Shown here piece by piece: positions 43,084 through 52,088 of a stretch of DNA of 61,484 nucleotides. Position numbers and translations under genes: made by a program. The notes under the pieces were generated by a model. The model saw only the letters and a program-made list of their open reading frames with translations. It had not been told where the DNA came from and made no database searches. Positions within the stretch are counted from its first letter, which is position 1, and every line of letters begins with the position of its first letter. Source of the DNA: Candidatus Choladousia intestinavium. GTDB lineage: Bacteria; Bacillota; Clostridia; Lachnospirales; Lachnospiraceae. The stretch spans positions 1 to 61,484 of the forward strand of contig DVGK01000031.1 in NCBI GenBank assembly GCA_018712785.1. Reading direction: 5' to 3'.

Positions 43084-44748
43084 TTATCTTAATAATCCCA
43101 GCTTTCGCAGTCCACGTATAATCAGATGACCCTTCGGGAAATGCGCCAGCTCCTCAATGGTGATACCTCTGAAAGAAACCATGCCTACTCCGTAAACCGC
43201 CACTCCGGCAATAATCGCCACGAAAGTGGATACCGTATTTCCGGCAAATACATGGAAAGCAGAATATACAATATAGGCGGCCGCGCCCATAATAATGGAA
43301 ACGATAGCCGGTATGACAAAGGTTTTGTACAGTTCCTGCTTATAGTTCAGGTATCTCTTGATGGCCAGAGCGTTCAGAATGCAGACAATCAGCGCGAAAA
43401 AGATATTTGAGTAAATAACGGCATAGATGTTCAGATTCGCCCCTCTTAAAAGGAAATAAAGAAGAGCAAAGTGTAGAACCAGCGCGATGCTGCAGTTAAT
43501 CAGGGGCTGCTTCAGTTTCCCAAGACCCTGAAGGATCCCTGTTGTCAGTGTAGAGAGTGAGTAAAAGATAATCAGCAGAGCTCCGGACTGCATAAGCCCC
43601 TCTGCGAGAGGAAGCCCTGTCTCCATGTCAAAGAGCATTTCCATGATGGGACCTCCCAGAGCCGCCATTCCCACAGCACAGGGGATCGTCAGCATCATGG
43701 TAAAACGGATCGACATTCGGATCTTATTTTCCGCCTCTTTCTTGTCCCTTTTGGCCATAGCCGCCGTGAGGCTTGGCACCACGGAGGGCGCCAGACAGGA
43801 AGCCAGAGACAGGGGTACATTCATAAGCACCCGGAATTTGCCCGAGTAAATTCCCCAGATCGTTCCGTACTGAGCTTCAGTATAACCCTGGCTGCTGAGA
43901 ACCCGGTTGAAAATCCCCATGTCCGCGATATTGCTGATATTATAAATAAGCGTGCTGAGGATAATGGGAAGGATGGTGAGAATCAGGGTCCGGTAGATGT
44001 GGGCTTCCGATTCTCTTCTTTCCGTATGGTCTCTGCGAATCTGCCTTGAGAGAGTCCGCTTCTGCAACGTATAAATAATCATCACAAAAATCAATGCCAC
44101 AGTGACGCTGACCACTGTTCCGAAGGTAGCTCCAGCCGCTCCCCAGGCCGGTCCCAGAAGCTCGTTTCCGTTCTCCTGGGCAAGACTCATGCCGTAACTG
44201 TAAAGAATTCCGGCGCAGACAATGGAGACCACCGCGTTGACAATCTGTTCAATGACCTGGGAGACCGCTGTTGGGACCATGGTAGAAAATCCCTGAAAGA
44301 ATCCACGGAAAGCTCCTGTGAGCGCGAACACAAAAATTGCCGGTGCCAGGACCCGCAGAGCATAGACAGCCATCTCAAAGGACAGCACATATTTTGTAAT
44401 AATTCCAGCAAAGGCGTAGGTAAAAATTGAGAGGACTCCGCCCGTAACCAGAGCAAACCGGACTGCACACAGGAAAACCCTGTGCGCATTCCGGTATTCA
44501 CCGCGGTGGATCCGCTCAGAAACCAGTTTCGATACGGCTAACGGAAGGCTGAAAGAAGAAATAAACAAAACAATGTTATAAACCTCGTTGGCCGTAGAGT
44601 AATAGCTGTTTCCGATATCCCCTAAAATATTGGCCATAGGGATACGATAAATCATGCCGATAATCTTCGCGATAATAGAAGCGGCTGCCAGAATCGTACC
44701 CTGGACCAGAAAATTTCTGCCCTTACTGCTCTTCTTGTTATCTTTCAC
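43084..44748 (-). CDS. SpoVB/Wzx-type flippase
   Basis: Multidrug/oligosaccharidyl-lipid/polysaccharide exporter superfamily protein of 554 residues with about 14 membrane helices. The opening FLVQGTILAAASIIAKIIGMIYR, read in parts as VQGTILAAASI and IGMIYRIPMA, is typical of the SpoVB/YtgP group, which flips lipid-linked wall precursors in vegetative or sporulating cells. GTG start with AGAGG upstream. It ends 18 bases before proB, so it may be co-transcribed. Which lipid it moves is not shown. Confidence 0.88.
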   Translation of the reverse strand: MKDNKKSSKGRNFLVQGTILAAASIIAKIIGMIYRIPMANILGDIGNSYYSTANEVYNIVLFISSFSLPLAVSKLVSERIHRGEYRNAHRVFLCAVRFALVTGGVLSIFTYAFAGIITKYVLSFEMAVYALRVLAPAIFVFALTGAFRGFFQGFSTMVPTAVSQVIEQIVNAVVSIVCAGILYSYGMSLAQENGNELLGPAWGAAGATFGTVVSVTVALIFVMIIYTLQKRTLSRQIRRDHTERRESEAHIYRTLILTILPIILSTLIYNISNIADMGIFNRVLSSQGYTEAQYGTIWGIYSGKFRVLMNVPLSLASCLAPSVVPSLTAAMAKRDKKEAENKIRMSIRFTMMLTIPCAVGMAALGGPIMEMLFDMETGLPLAEGLMQSGALLIIFYSLSTLTTGILQGLGKLKQPLINCSIALVLHFALLYFLLRGANLNIYAVIYSNIFFALIVCILNALAIKRYLNYKQELYKTFVIPAIVSIIMGAAAYIVYSAFHVFAGNTVSTFVAIIAGVAVYGVGMVSFRGITIEELAHFPKGHLIIRGLRKLGLLR

Positions 44749-44773
44749 ACTGAACCTCTTTTGTTAATCTTTT

Positions 44774-45880
44774 TTAATTTGCCCCACCGCCTGTAAAGGA
44801 TGCGGCATCCGGATAGAGAGCCACCTGGTCGCTGTTGGAATCCAATACAATGCAGACCCAGGTTTTTCCCTGATTCAAGGTGATTTCATTTCCGGACGCG
44901 TCATAATAATGCGTCACGCCGAAGTTCTCGTTCGCATAAGGCTCTTCTGTATTAATACTGTCTTTGCTCCACGTTACATCAATGGCTTTTCCTCTTGTGA
45001 TGTATTTCCCGGAACCGCCGGAGAGAACGTCAATGTTCAGATAGCCGTTCTCATCAAAATTCTCCCAGGAGCAGTACTGGAGAATAATATTGTCATAGGT
45101 CAGAGCATTCCCCGTAAGATAGTCTGTCTGTACATCTCCATACTGATACCTGGTATACTTGCCGGTCTCGCTGTCATAGACAAAGTAAGCGTTGTTATAG
45201 GAATATCCTGGCTCCACCACCGCTGCGTCCGTCCCATTGTCAAGCGTCACAGGGGCGTCGTCCGCCGCGAACTTATAATGCCCATTTGTCCCCAGGTATT
45301 CATCGGAGTACTCCGTGGGATATCCCAGCTCCTCAATACCTGCCTGAATCATATCATAGTTGGTAAATACATTGTGGGGAGATTCAAAATCATCTGAACG
45401 GTAATAGACCGTCTCACCCACAGCGTCCAGACCGCTGATATTCAGCGTATCCGCCAGATTCAGAAGATCCAGGGCATATACTGCCTGACCGTAGTGCAGA
45501 TAGTAGGTATTAAACTCCCTTGCGAAGTAAACGAAATAATTTCTGCAGCTCCTGACAGAACCGATTCTCTCCACGTCCTGGTAATCCTCCAGAATTCCCA
45601 TAAGACGGGTAATTCCGCCTTCTACCGGAGCTTCATATACCACCTCGGCATTTGAAATGCCAGACTGTGGCAGCGCTGCCTGAATGTTGTTGAACATAAC
45701 GGAGATGGCTTTTTTCCGTCCGATGGTTTCCGGTACAAGCTTTCCCGTAAGAAAGCTGCGGACCATCCCGTTATCAGAGGCTTCCTCCGCGTTTGCCATG
45801 GTGCTGCCAGCGCTTCCAAGTATCATAGAAGCAGCGAACACTCCTGTCAGTACTCTTTTCCAAATTCTGTTTTTCCGCAT
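44774..45880 (-). CDS. Secreted DUF3048 (YerB-like) protein
   Basis: Exported protein of 368 residues with a signal peptide (about 1-31, ending ANAEE). It lacks a lipobox Cys. Two DUF3048 parts are seen: PQSGISNAEVVYEAPVEGGITR, read in parts as SNAEVVYEAPVEGG, with the segment ERIGSVRSCRNYFV, and a C-terminal beta-rich part with TWVCIVLDSN. The family is unknown in function and common in Firmicutes; LD-transpeptidase-independent wall roles have been supposed, not shown. GGGGGAA precedes the ATG. Confidence 0.85.
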   Translation of the reverse strand: MRKNRIWKRVLTGVFAASMILGSAGSTMANAEEASDNGMVRSFLTGKLVPETIGRKKAISVMFNNIQAALPQSGISNAEVVYEAPVEGGITRLMGILEDYQDVERIGSVRSCRNYFVYFAREFNTYYLHYGQAVYALDLLNLADTLNISGLDAVGETVYYRSDDFESPHNVFTNYDMIQAGIEELGYPTEYSDEYLGTNGHYKFAADDAPVTLDNGTDAAVVEPGYSYNNAYFVYDSETGKYTRYQYGDVQTDYLTGNALTYDNIILQYCSWENFDENGYLNIDVLSGGSGKYITRGKAIDVTWSKDSINTEEPYANENFGVTHYYDASGNEITLNQGKTWVCIVLDSNSDQVALYPDAASFTGGGAN

Positions 45881-45892
45881 TTTAATTCCCCC

Positions 45893-46390
45893 TTATCTTG
45901 ATATTTTCATCTGCGCCAGGATCTCCTCCTGAAGCGTTTCCATTTCCCCTGCTTCCTCTGAAGTCGCATGATCGTAGCCGATGAGATGAAGAAGGCTGTG
46001 GGCGATCAGAAAAGCATACTCCCTCTTTACAGAATGACCGTAGGATTCCGCCTGCTGCGAAATCTTGTCTGCTGAAAGGACAATATCTCCCAGAAGCAGC
46101 TCTCCCGTATCCGGGTCAAAGGCATCCGCCCCCTCTTCCTCCAGAAACTCAAAGGAACCCGGAACAGGGTAATCCAAAGCCGGAAAGGAAAGCACATCCG
46201 TAGGCCGGTCAATTCTCCGATGCAGAAGATTCAGCCGGTGAATCTCATCATCATCTGTCATAAGAAGACTGACCTGAGCCTCGTAGGGACACTTTACATA
46301 ATCCATGGCAGCCTCCAGAATCTCCTGGGCAAGGCTTTCCAGAGGAAGTCCGAAATCTCTTCCGCTTTCATTTTCAAAGATTACCGTCAT
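45893..46390 (-). CDS. ybeY: Endoribonuclease YbeY
   Basis: Zinc-dependent RNase for 16S rRNA 3' processing and ribosome quality control. The metal motif HSLLHLIGYDH has all three His at about 130-140. At 165 residues it is full length. It overlaps the phoH stop by 4 bases, the usual phoH-ybeY arrangement. In many Firmicutes a HD-domain protein (YqfF) lies between; it is missing here. Confidence 0.95.
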   Translation of the reverse strand: MTVIFENESGRDFGLPLESLAQEILEAAMDYVKCPYEAQVSLLMTDDDEIHRLNLLHRRIDRPTDVLSFPALDYPVPGSFEFLEEEGADAFDPDTGELLLGDIVLSADKISQQAESYGHSVKREYAFLIAHSLLHLIGYDHATSEEAGEMETLQEEILAQMKISR

Positions 46391-47412
46391 TTCTCTCCCC
46401 CCATATTCCCTGCTTTCCGGCGGGAACCGCCGGAAAGACGCATCTCCTTATGCTTTTCTTTCTTTTCATATTCTTCATATGCCTTGACGATCTTCTGAAC
46501 CAGCGGATGCCTTACCACATCCTGGCTGGTCATATTGCAGAACCGAATCTCGTCCACCTTACTCAAAACCCGCATAGCCACATCCAGTCCGGAGACTGTA
46601 CCGGCCGGGAGATCCTTCTGGGTCTGATCCCCTGTGATCACCACCTTGGAGCCAAATCCGATTCTTGTAAGAAACATCTTCATCTGGGCCGGCGAGGTGT
46701 TCTGGGCCTCGTCCAGAATAATAAAGGCATTGTCCAGGGTACGCCCCCTCATATAGGCCAGGGGCGCCACCTCGATTAACCCCTTTTCCATATTTTTCGC
46801 GAAGCTCTCCGGTCCCATAATCTGGTACAGGGCGTCATAGAGAGGTCTCAGATAAGGATCTACCTTGCTCTGAAGATCTCCCGGCAGGAACCCCAGCTTC
46901 TCGCCTGCCTCAATGGCGGGCCTTGTCAGGATAATCCGCCCTACCTCGTCGTTCTTAAAGGCGGTGATAGCCATCGCCATAGCCAGATACGTTTTTCCTG
47001 TGCCGGCGGGCCCTGTGCCGAAAACAATCATATGGCTGCGTATGGCGTCTACATACGCTTTCTGTCCAAGAGTCTTGGGCTTGATGGGTTTCCCGTTTAT
47101 GGTATGGCAGATACAGTCGCCGTCAATTTCCAGAAGAGAATCTTCTTTCTCATCCATGGAAAGAGCGATGGCATAATCTACATTCTGATCTGTAATCGTA
47201 TTTCCCCTCATAGAAAGGATGCAGAGGTTTTCAAAGATCTTTTTCGCCTTCTCTGCCCCGGAAGGGCTTCCAAGAATCTTTACGACCCCTTCCCGGCTTA
47301 AGACTGTAACGTGAAGAGACCGTTCTATTTTCTTAACATGCTGATCAAACTGTCCGAAAACATTTCTTTCATGCTCCGCGGGGACAGAGATCGACACTTC
47401 AACCATGCTCAT
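46387..47412 (-). CDS. phoH: PhoH-family ATPase
   Basis: PhoH/YbeZ-like NTPase, often paired with YbeY. A KH-like N-terminal part (about 1-90) precedes the ATPase with Walker A GTGPAGTGKT and Walker B FIILDEAQN. The segment ITGDQTQKDLP is also typical. 341 residues, complete. It overlaps yqfD by 14 bases and lies in the same operon. Confidence 0.95.
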   Translation of the reverse strand: MSMVEVSISVPAEHERNVFGQFDQHVKKIERSLHVTVLSREGVVKILGSPSGAEKAKKIFENLCILSMRGNTITDQNVDYAIALSMDEKEDSLLEIDGDCICHTINGKPIKPKTLGQKAYVDAIRSHMIVFGTGPAGTGKTYLAMAMAITAFKNDEVGRIILTRPAIEAGEKLGFLPGDLQSKVDPYLRPLYDALYQIMGPESFAKNMEKGLIEVAPLAYMRGRTLDNAFIILDEAQNTSPAQMKMFLTRIGFGSKVVITGDQTQKDLPAGTVSGLDVAMRVLSKVDEIRFCNMTSQDVVRHPLVQKIVKAYEEYEKKEKHKEMRLSGGSRRKAGNMGGEK

Positions 47413-48625
47413 TTAATAACTCTTCCTCCTGTGTTTCCTGAATTGCCCTGGGAACGGAGGCGTTTTTTCCAATCCAAACGGTTCCTGAAACAATGCAGAA
47501 ATTTTCATTCCAGTTTATTTTAACATCATTTTCAAATATTTGAACCCCCTTTTCCTCTAAATTTTTCATAAATTCATGGAAATGGACCGAGGCAATCTCT
47601 TCTGCCTGGGTTTTTGTGTAGATATTATCAGAATAATAATATTCTTTTTCTGTTATTTTCTTGATATATACAGGGAGATAAAAATTTTCAAAAAGCTTAA
47701 GCTGACGTGTTTCTGTAAGAAAATCCGAGTTTTCATAGGAAGAGCCGGGCCCTGGAAGAGAAAAAGAGAGCGCCCCCAGGGTCAGAAGATGCTGTATTCT
47801 CTCCTTCCCCGTGTAATTCTTCTGCTGATATGCCAGGCTGAAACTGTCTTCATAAGCAACGGAGGTTCGGATCACAAGATCCGCGTCCGGAGCTACATAT
47901 TGATAGGAACGAATCTCCCCGCTGTCCTCATAGATGGGAATCGCGCCGCTCACAAGGAGATCCCCCTTTTTCACTGTATCACCGGCTTTCACCGCAGGCA
48001 CCCCGGACCGGACGTATATGGATTCCACCGTCCCATCCTCTGAGGCTATCAAATCGGCAGGCTCGCTGCTCTCCTCCTCCACCCCCGGCAGAATTCCCTC
48101 TTTTACGTGAATCAAAAGACGTGTTCCCTTAAGCTCCGCTGTGACCCAACTGAATTCTGTGAAGTAATCGCGGATGCCAGAGGAGAGCTCCTGGCAGTCC
48201 ACGTCTGACTTTTTCATGCCGTGAACAATGCCCGCTTCTGTAAGATATTCAAAAATAATGTCATCGGTCTGCGAAAGATTTCCGTCTATGGAGATTTCCC
48301 ATATTCTGGAGGAAAGCCAAATCATAAACAGAACCGCCGCCGCGATCCCCAGCACATAGAATTTCCTTTTCCTGTATTTATGCACAAAAAAAGGAAGGCC
48401 ATGCCGTTCTGTGATCCGTACAGAAGCATGGCTCTTCCGAACGATTCCCCGAAGTCTTCTAAAATCCTTTTTGGTCAGATACGCCTCGTATCCCTCACCG
48501 GAAGGAACCAGATCCCAGAGAATAATTTTATGAAAAGCACAGAGATTCAAAAAACGGTCATAGGAAGTACCCCAAAACCGGATACGCACATAGCCCCTTA
48601 TAAAATTCAGAAATTTCACTTCCAT
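47399..48625 (-). CDS. yqfD: Sporulation protein YqfD
   Basis: Membrane protein of the YqfD family, produced in the mother cell during sporulation in Bacillus. 408 residues: cytoplasmic N-terminal domain (FLNFIRGYVRIR start), one membrane helix (about 85-105) and an outer domain with a POTRA-like part. The tail ends in a Glu-rich stretch. It lies between yqfC and phoH, the order found in spore-formers. A GGGAGAG site precedes the ATG. Confidence 0.93.
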   Translation of the reverse strand: MEVKFLNFIRGYVRIRFWGTSYDRFLNLCAFHKIILWDLVPSGEGYEAYLTKKDFRRLRGIVRKSHASVRITERHGLPFFVHKYRKRKFYVLGIAAAVLFMIWLSSRIWEISIDGNLSQTDDIIFEYLTEAGIVHGMKKSDVDCQELSSGIRDYFTEFSWVTAELKGTRLLIHVKEGILPGVEEESSEPADLIASEDGTVESIYVRSGVPAVKAGDTVKKGDLLVSGAIPIYEDSGEIRSYQYVAPDADLVIRTSVAYEDSFSLAYQQKNYTGKERIQHLLTLGALSFSLPGPGSSYENSDFLTETRQLKLFENFYLPVYIKKITEKEYYYSDNIYTKTQAEEIASVHFHEFMKNLEEKGVQIFENDVKINWNENFCIVSGTVWIGKNASVPRAIQETQEEELLNEHG

Positions 48626-48643
48626 ACGCTCACTCTCCCGGGA

Positions 48644-48928
48644 TTACAGAATTTCTACTTTACAGATGCAGCCGGAAATCTCAATTTCATCCTTTGTATA
48701 AAAGACAATTTTCAGATTCTTTCCGCTTATGCTCAGAAAGCCTTTTTTCGTAATCAGTTTTATTTCGCCGGGAGTATAGCAGGAAATTCCCTTGAAATTT
48801 TCCACAGTAAGGCAGTTCCTCCCTCTGACACTGACAAGAACCTCTCCCTTGGACAGGTCTTCCGGAAGCTGCAGTGATTTTGTCAGACGAGTGAAAAATC
48901 CTTCCTGGCCTTTCATTGCAGCCTCCAA
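48644..48928 (-). CDS. yqfC: Sporulation protein YqfC
   Basis: Short beta-rich protein of 94 residues; its features (LTKSLQLPEDLSKGEV, ITKKGFLSISGKNLKI) match the YqfC/YabP-like family. It is the first gene of yqfC-yqfD-phoH-ybeY. TTTTGGAGG precedes the ATG, and a sigma-E-like promoter can be read upstream. Confidence 0.9.
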   Translation of the reverse strand: MEAAMKGQEGFFTRLTKSLQLPEDLSKGEVLVSVRGRNCLTVENFKGISCYTPGEIKLITKKGFLSISGKNLKIVFYTKDEIEISGCICKVEIL

Positions 48929-48942
48929 AACCGTTATTAGTC

Positions 48943-48971
48943 AGTATATGAAAGAGAAAATCAAAACATTA
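48943..48971 (-). promoter_or_regulatory. Putative sigma-E promoter of yqfC
   Basis: Minus strand TAATGTTT (plus 48964-48971), 13 bases, CATATACT (plus 48943-48950). This resembles the sigma-E pattern (ATATT-type -35, CATAC-type -10) from Bacillus, with mismatches. No sigma-A promoter is seen in the gap. yqfC is a known sigma-E target in Bacillus. Confidence 0.4.
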
Positions 48972-49469
48972 CCGGATGCTTCCCTGAATTCTGGGAACCT
49001 CATCCACATGAAGATACCTGCTGACACATTTGATGATAAAATCGTGATCCGAAAAATGATCCAGTCCGGATACCATAACGGCTCCGATTACGCCTACCTC
49101 TTCAATCCGTATGGGAAATCCGCCTCCGCAGGCAGCGTACTCTCTGGGATCCAGAAACCAGTTTTCCAGAGTCTCTTCCGACTTCTTTAAAAGCATACAG
49201 GTATACAGGGTGCTGTGCTCCAGCGTGCGGACGGTCTGGAACTTCCGCTGAATCCAGCTTTCGTTCTGAAGGTTCGCGCCGTCGGACGCGTACTGAAAAA
49301 CAGTAAATCCATTGTTCAGGCGGATGCTGATCAGAACCGGAAGACCTCTTCGCCTTGCCTCCAGGGTCATTGCGGATCCCAGCTCCCAGGCGTCCTCATT
49401 GGTGAAATGGGTAAACTGGAGAATCTCCTCCTGCATTTCAAGAACAGCCAGCAGTTCGTCAATCGTCAT
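48969..49469 (-). CDS. UPF0303/HbpS-like protein
   Basis: 166-residue protein of the UPF0303 family (also called heme-degrading domain or GlcG/HbpS-like). Helical N terminus, then beta-alpha core with LISIRLNNGFTVFQYASDG, read here as LNNGFTVFQYA, and AACGGGFPIRI near residue 120, GVIGAVMVSGL (family hallmark). The biochemical role is not known. AAAGGAAGG precedes the ATG. First gene of neither operon on clear grounds; the aldo/keto reductase gene follows upstream at 18 bases. Confidence 0.82.
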   Translation of the reverse strand: MTIDELLAVLEMQEEILQFTHFTNEDAWELGSAMTLEARRRGLPVLISIRLNNGFTVFQYASDGANLQNESWIQRKFQTVRTLEHSTLYTCMLLKKSEETLENWFLDPREYAACGGGFPIRIEEVGVIGAVMVSGLDHFSDHDFIIKCVSRYLHVDEVPRIQGSIR

Positions 49470-49486
49470 AGGTAGTCCCTTCCTTT

Positions 49487-50497
49487 CTATTTCAAAAATG
49501 TTTTGTAATCCTCATAATTTTTCTCCAGAAGCTTCGGAGTGTTCAGGCCATAGGGACATTTTTTCATGCAGGCACCGCAGTGACGGCAGTTTTCGATTTT
49601 TTTCATCTTTTCCTGCCACTGGGGAGAAAGCCATCCTGCCTGGGGAGATCGGCGCAGCATAAGACTCATCCTTGCGCAGTTATTGATCTCAATCCCCTCC
49701 GGACAGGGCATACAGTAGCCGCAGCCCCGGCAGAATTCCCCTGAAAGTTCTTTCCGGTCCTTCTCGATTTTATTTTTCAGCTCTTCCGTCATGGCAGGCG
49801 GGGTGTCCTGATAGGACAGAAATTCATCCAGCTCTTTTTCCCTCTGGATGCCCCATATAGGTTCCACATGATCAAACTGCTCCATGTAGGCGTAAGCGCA
49901 GGCAGAATCTGTGATCAGTCCTCCGGATAGGGCCTTCATGGCGATGAATCCCATCTGATGCTCCTGACAGACCTTTACCAGAGCCAGATCCTGCTCTGAC
50001 GCAAGATAGGAGAAAGGAAACTGCAGCGTCTCATACAGCCCCGACTCTACCGCTTCATGGGCTACAGCCAGCCGGTGGTTTGTAATCCCGATATGACGGA
50101 TTTTTCCCTGTGCCTTTGCTTCAAGAGCAGCCTCATAGAGACCGGTGCCGTCTCCGGGCTTCGGGCAGAAGGAAGGGTTATGAAACTGGTACAGATCAAT
50201 ATAATCCGTCTGCAGCATTTTCAGGCTCTGTTCCAGATCTTTACAGAGATCCTCTCCTGTCTGTGCCCCTGTTTTTGTACTGATTATAATCTTATCCCGA
50301 ATATAAGAGAAGGCGGCTCCCAGCTTCTCCTCGCTGTCCGAATACGCCCTGGCTGTATCGAAATAATTGACGCCGTGATAAAAAGCTTTCTGCAGGAGGT
50401 AAACGGCTTCGCTTTTTGTAATCCTCTGGATCGGCAGCGCTCCAAAACCGTTTTTATTTACCGTAAGTCCTGTTTTTCCTAATACAACTTTTTTCAT
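49487..50497 (-). CDS. Aldo/keto reductase with C-terminal 4Fe-4S ferredoxin domain
   Basis: 336-residue fusion-type enzyme. The AKR barrel (about 1-240) has Asp, Tyr and Lys equivalents (NYFDTARAYSDSE near residue 45; ISTKTGAQ) and His in YQFHNPS. The C-terminal part has CRGCGYCMPCPEGIEINNC, with more Cys, then CRHCGACMKKCPYG, which matches 4Fe-4S cluster sites. Such proteins may pass electrons between ferredoxin and a carbonyl substrate. The substrate is unknown. GGAGGAA precedes the ATG. Confidence 0.88.
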   Translation of the reverse strand: MKKVVLGKTGLTVNKNGFGALPIQRITKSEAVYLLQKAFYHGVNYFDTARAYSDSEEKLGAAFSYIRDKIIISTKTGAQTGEDLCKDLEQSLKMLQTDYIDLYQFHNPSFCPKPGDGTGLYEAALEAKAQGKIRHIGITNHRLAVAHEAVESGLYETLQFPFSYLASEQDLALVKVCQEHQMGFIAMKALSGGLITDSACAYAYMEQFDHVEPIWGIQREKELDEFLSYQDTPPAMTEELKNKIEKDRKELSGEFCRGCGYCMPCPEGIEINNCARMSLMLRRSPQAGWLSPQWQEKMKKIENCRHCGACMKKCPYGLNTPKLLEKNYEDYKTFLK

Positions 50498-50525
50498 CTG
50501 TGAATTCCTCCTTTATCGATTCCCG

Positions 50526-51287
50526 CTATTCGGGCTTTTTAGCAGAAGTTGAAAACATGGACATCTGACTGAGATATTTTTCAAGATCCTCGAAGCTTCC
50601 CTGAGGATAAGCTGAAAGATCCGCGTTTTCCCGGTTAATGAGACAGTCTGTCACCAGAAATACCTTCATTCCGATTTTTCCTGCCGCTGTATCTTCCCTG
50701 GCGTCATTTCCGATCATAAGACATTTTGACGGATTCAGATTCCTCTTTTCACAAATTTCCTGAAAATATAGGGGATTCGGCTTGCTGAAGTAAGAATTTT
50801 CATACGTTGTGTAAAATTCAAAGTCAGAGGGCTCAAATCCCGCCCACCGGATGCGGCTCTCCGTGGCAATAGAGGGAAAAATCGGATTTGTGGCAAGAAT
50901 CACCCTTGCGCCGGAGGCCTTCAGTTCCTGTACAATCCGAACGGCCTTTTCGTTTTTACCGCAGACCGATTGGGATTTCTGAAACTCATTTTTATAGAAA
51001 TCCTCAAAAAGCCCGATATCCTGCAGAGCTTTTTCCCCATAGATTCCCGAAAAAGCTTCCCAGAATACCTTTTCATTCGTCTGGCGCCCATCGTTCTTCA
51101 TCATGGCTCCGGTACATTTCCAGATGGATTCAACAAGCTTTCCCGGTTCATAACCTCTGGGAGCCGCTTTCGCTGCCAGCCTTGAAAAATAGTCTTTTAC
51201 GAAAATATCCTGATCCATGGGAAGCAGAGTGCCGTCCAGGTCAAAAAGCACAGCCTGGAATGTTTCAGTATGTGAAATCTCAGTCAT
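50526..51287 (-). CDS. HAD-family hydrolase
   Basis: HAD superfamily phosphatase, 253 residues from this start. Motif I DLDGTLLPMD has the nucleophilic Asp. Motif II is ATNP; motif III Lys is in FSKPNP; motif IV GNDAREDTAAG. A helical cap lies between motifs I and II. The ATG at 51287 has AAGGAG; an ORF six codons longer is less likely. Substrate unknown. Confidence 0.88.
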   Translation of the reverse strand: MTEISHTETFQAVLFDLDGTLLPMDQDIFVKDYFSRLAAKAAPRGYEPGKLVESIWKCTGAMMKNDGRQTNEKVFWEAFSGIYGEKALQDIGLFEDFYKNEFQKSQSVCGKNEKAVRIVQELKASGARVILATNPIFPSIATESRIRWAGFEPSDFEFYTTYENSYFSKPNPLYFQEICEKRNLNPSKCLMIGNDAREDTAAGKIGMKVFLVTDCLINRENADLSAYPQGSFEDLEKYLSQMSMFSTSAKKPE

Positions 51288-51322
51288 ATAAAACTCCTTC
51301 ATCATGTAATATTGTCAAAGGT

Positions 51323-52045
51323 TCAAAAGCTTTTCAGATATTCCTTTACAGAACGGTTCATCTCCCTGGCAAAATCGGAATCGTACTTTCTTTTGTGAAA
51401 GGCCTGCACCCAGGAGGCAAAATCTTTTCCGGCCAGATTCTGTTCCATAAACCTCTTTAACTCTCTTTCATTTAATTTACGGTAGCCGTCAGAATGGACG
51501 ACCGTGTCCATAAAAGCCCGCTCCGGCTTGGTTCTCTCCTGCTGCTGTCTGGTAGGGTATCCAAACACCACCATGGCGGCGGGGAAAACCAGTTCCGGAA
51601 GATGCAGAAGCTCCCGGTGCGTCTCACAGTTTTCCATAATATCTCCGATATAACAGGAGCCGATGCCAAGGCTCTGAGCCGCGCAGACCGCGTTCTGAGC
51701 CGCGATCAGGGCATCCGATACGGCAAGCATCAGATCTCCCGGTCCCGGCTTTCTGGGCGAGCATCCTGCCAGCCGGTAAATATCCAGCCATCTCTGACAG
51801 TCCGCGCAGAAAACAAGAACCATTTTGGCCCTGGCGATAAAAGGCTGATGATCACAGGTCTCGGAAAGCTTCTCCTTCAGCGCCGGATCTGTAATGTCCA
51901 GAATCGTATAGAGCTGCTGATTTCCCGCTGTAGGCGCCATAACCGCTGCCTTTAGAATCATGTCCTTCTCTTCCCGGGGGATTTCTCTCTCTTCAAAAAC
52001 ACGCACGGATTTTCTTTCGTAAAGGCTTTGAAGTATTTCATTCAT
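51323..52045 (-). CDS. Nitroreductase-family FMN oxidoreductase
   Basis: 240-residue FMN-dependent oxidoreductase. It opens SLYERKSVRVFEER (FMN phosphate-binding Arg-Ser-Val-Arg), then AAVMAPTAGNQQLYTI, and ends with GSCYIGDIMEN and MVVFGYPT, usual for the family. It may reduce nitro or quinone compounds with NAD(P)H. A C-terminal extension of about 45 residues follows the core. AAGGAGCGG precedes the ATG. It sits between two HAD genes. Confidence 0.87.
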   Translation of the reverse strand: MNEILQSLYERKSVRVFEEREIPREEKDMILKAAVMAPTAGNQQLYTILDITDPALKEKLSETCDHQPFIARAKMVLVFCADCQRWLDIYRLAGCSPRKPGPGDLMLAVSDALIAAQNAVCAAQSLGIGSCYIGDIMENCETHRELLHLPELVFPAAMVVFGYPTRQQQERTKPERAFMDTVVHSDGYRKLNERELKRFMEQNLAGKDFASWVQAFHKRKYDSDFAREMNRSVKEYLKSF

Positions 52046-52088
52046 TGTTTTGCCGCTCCTTGTCTGTATGCGTGATTCATGTGTCTTT

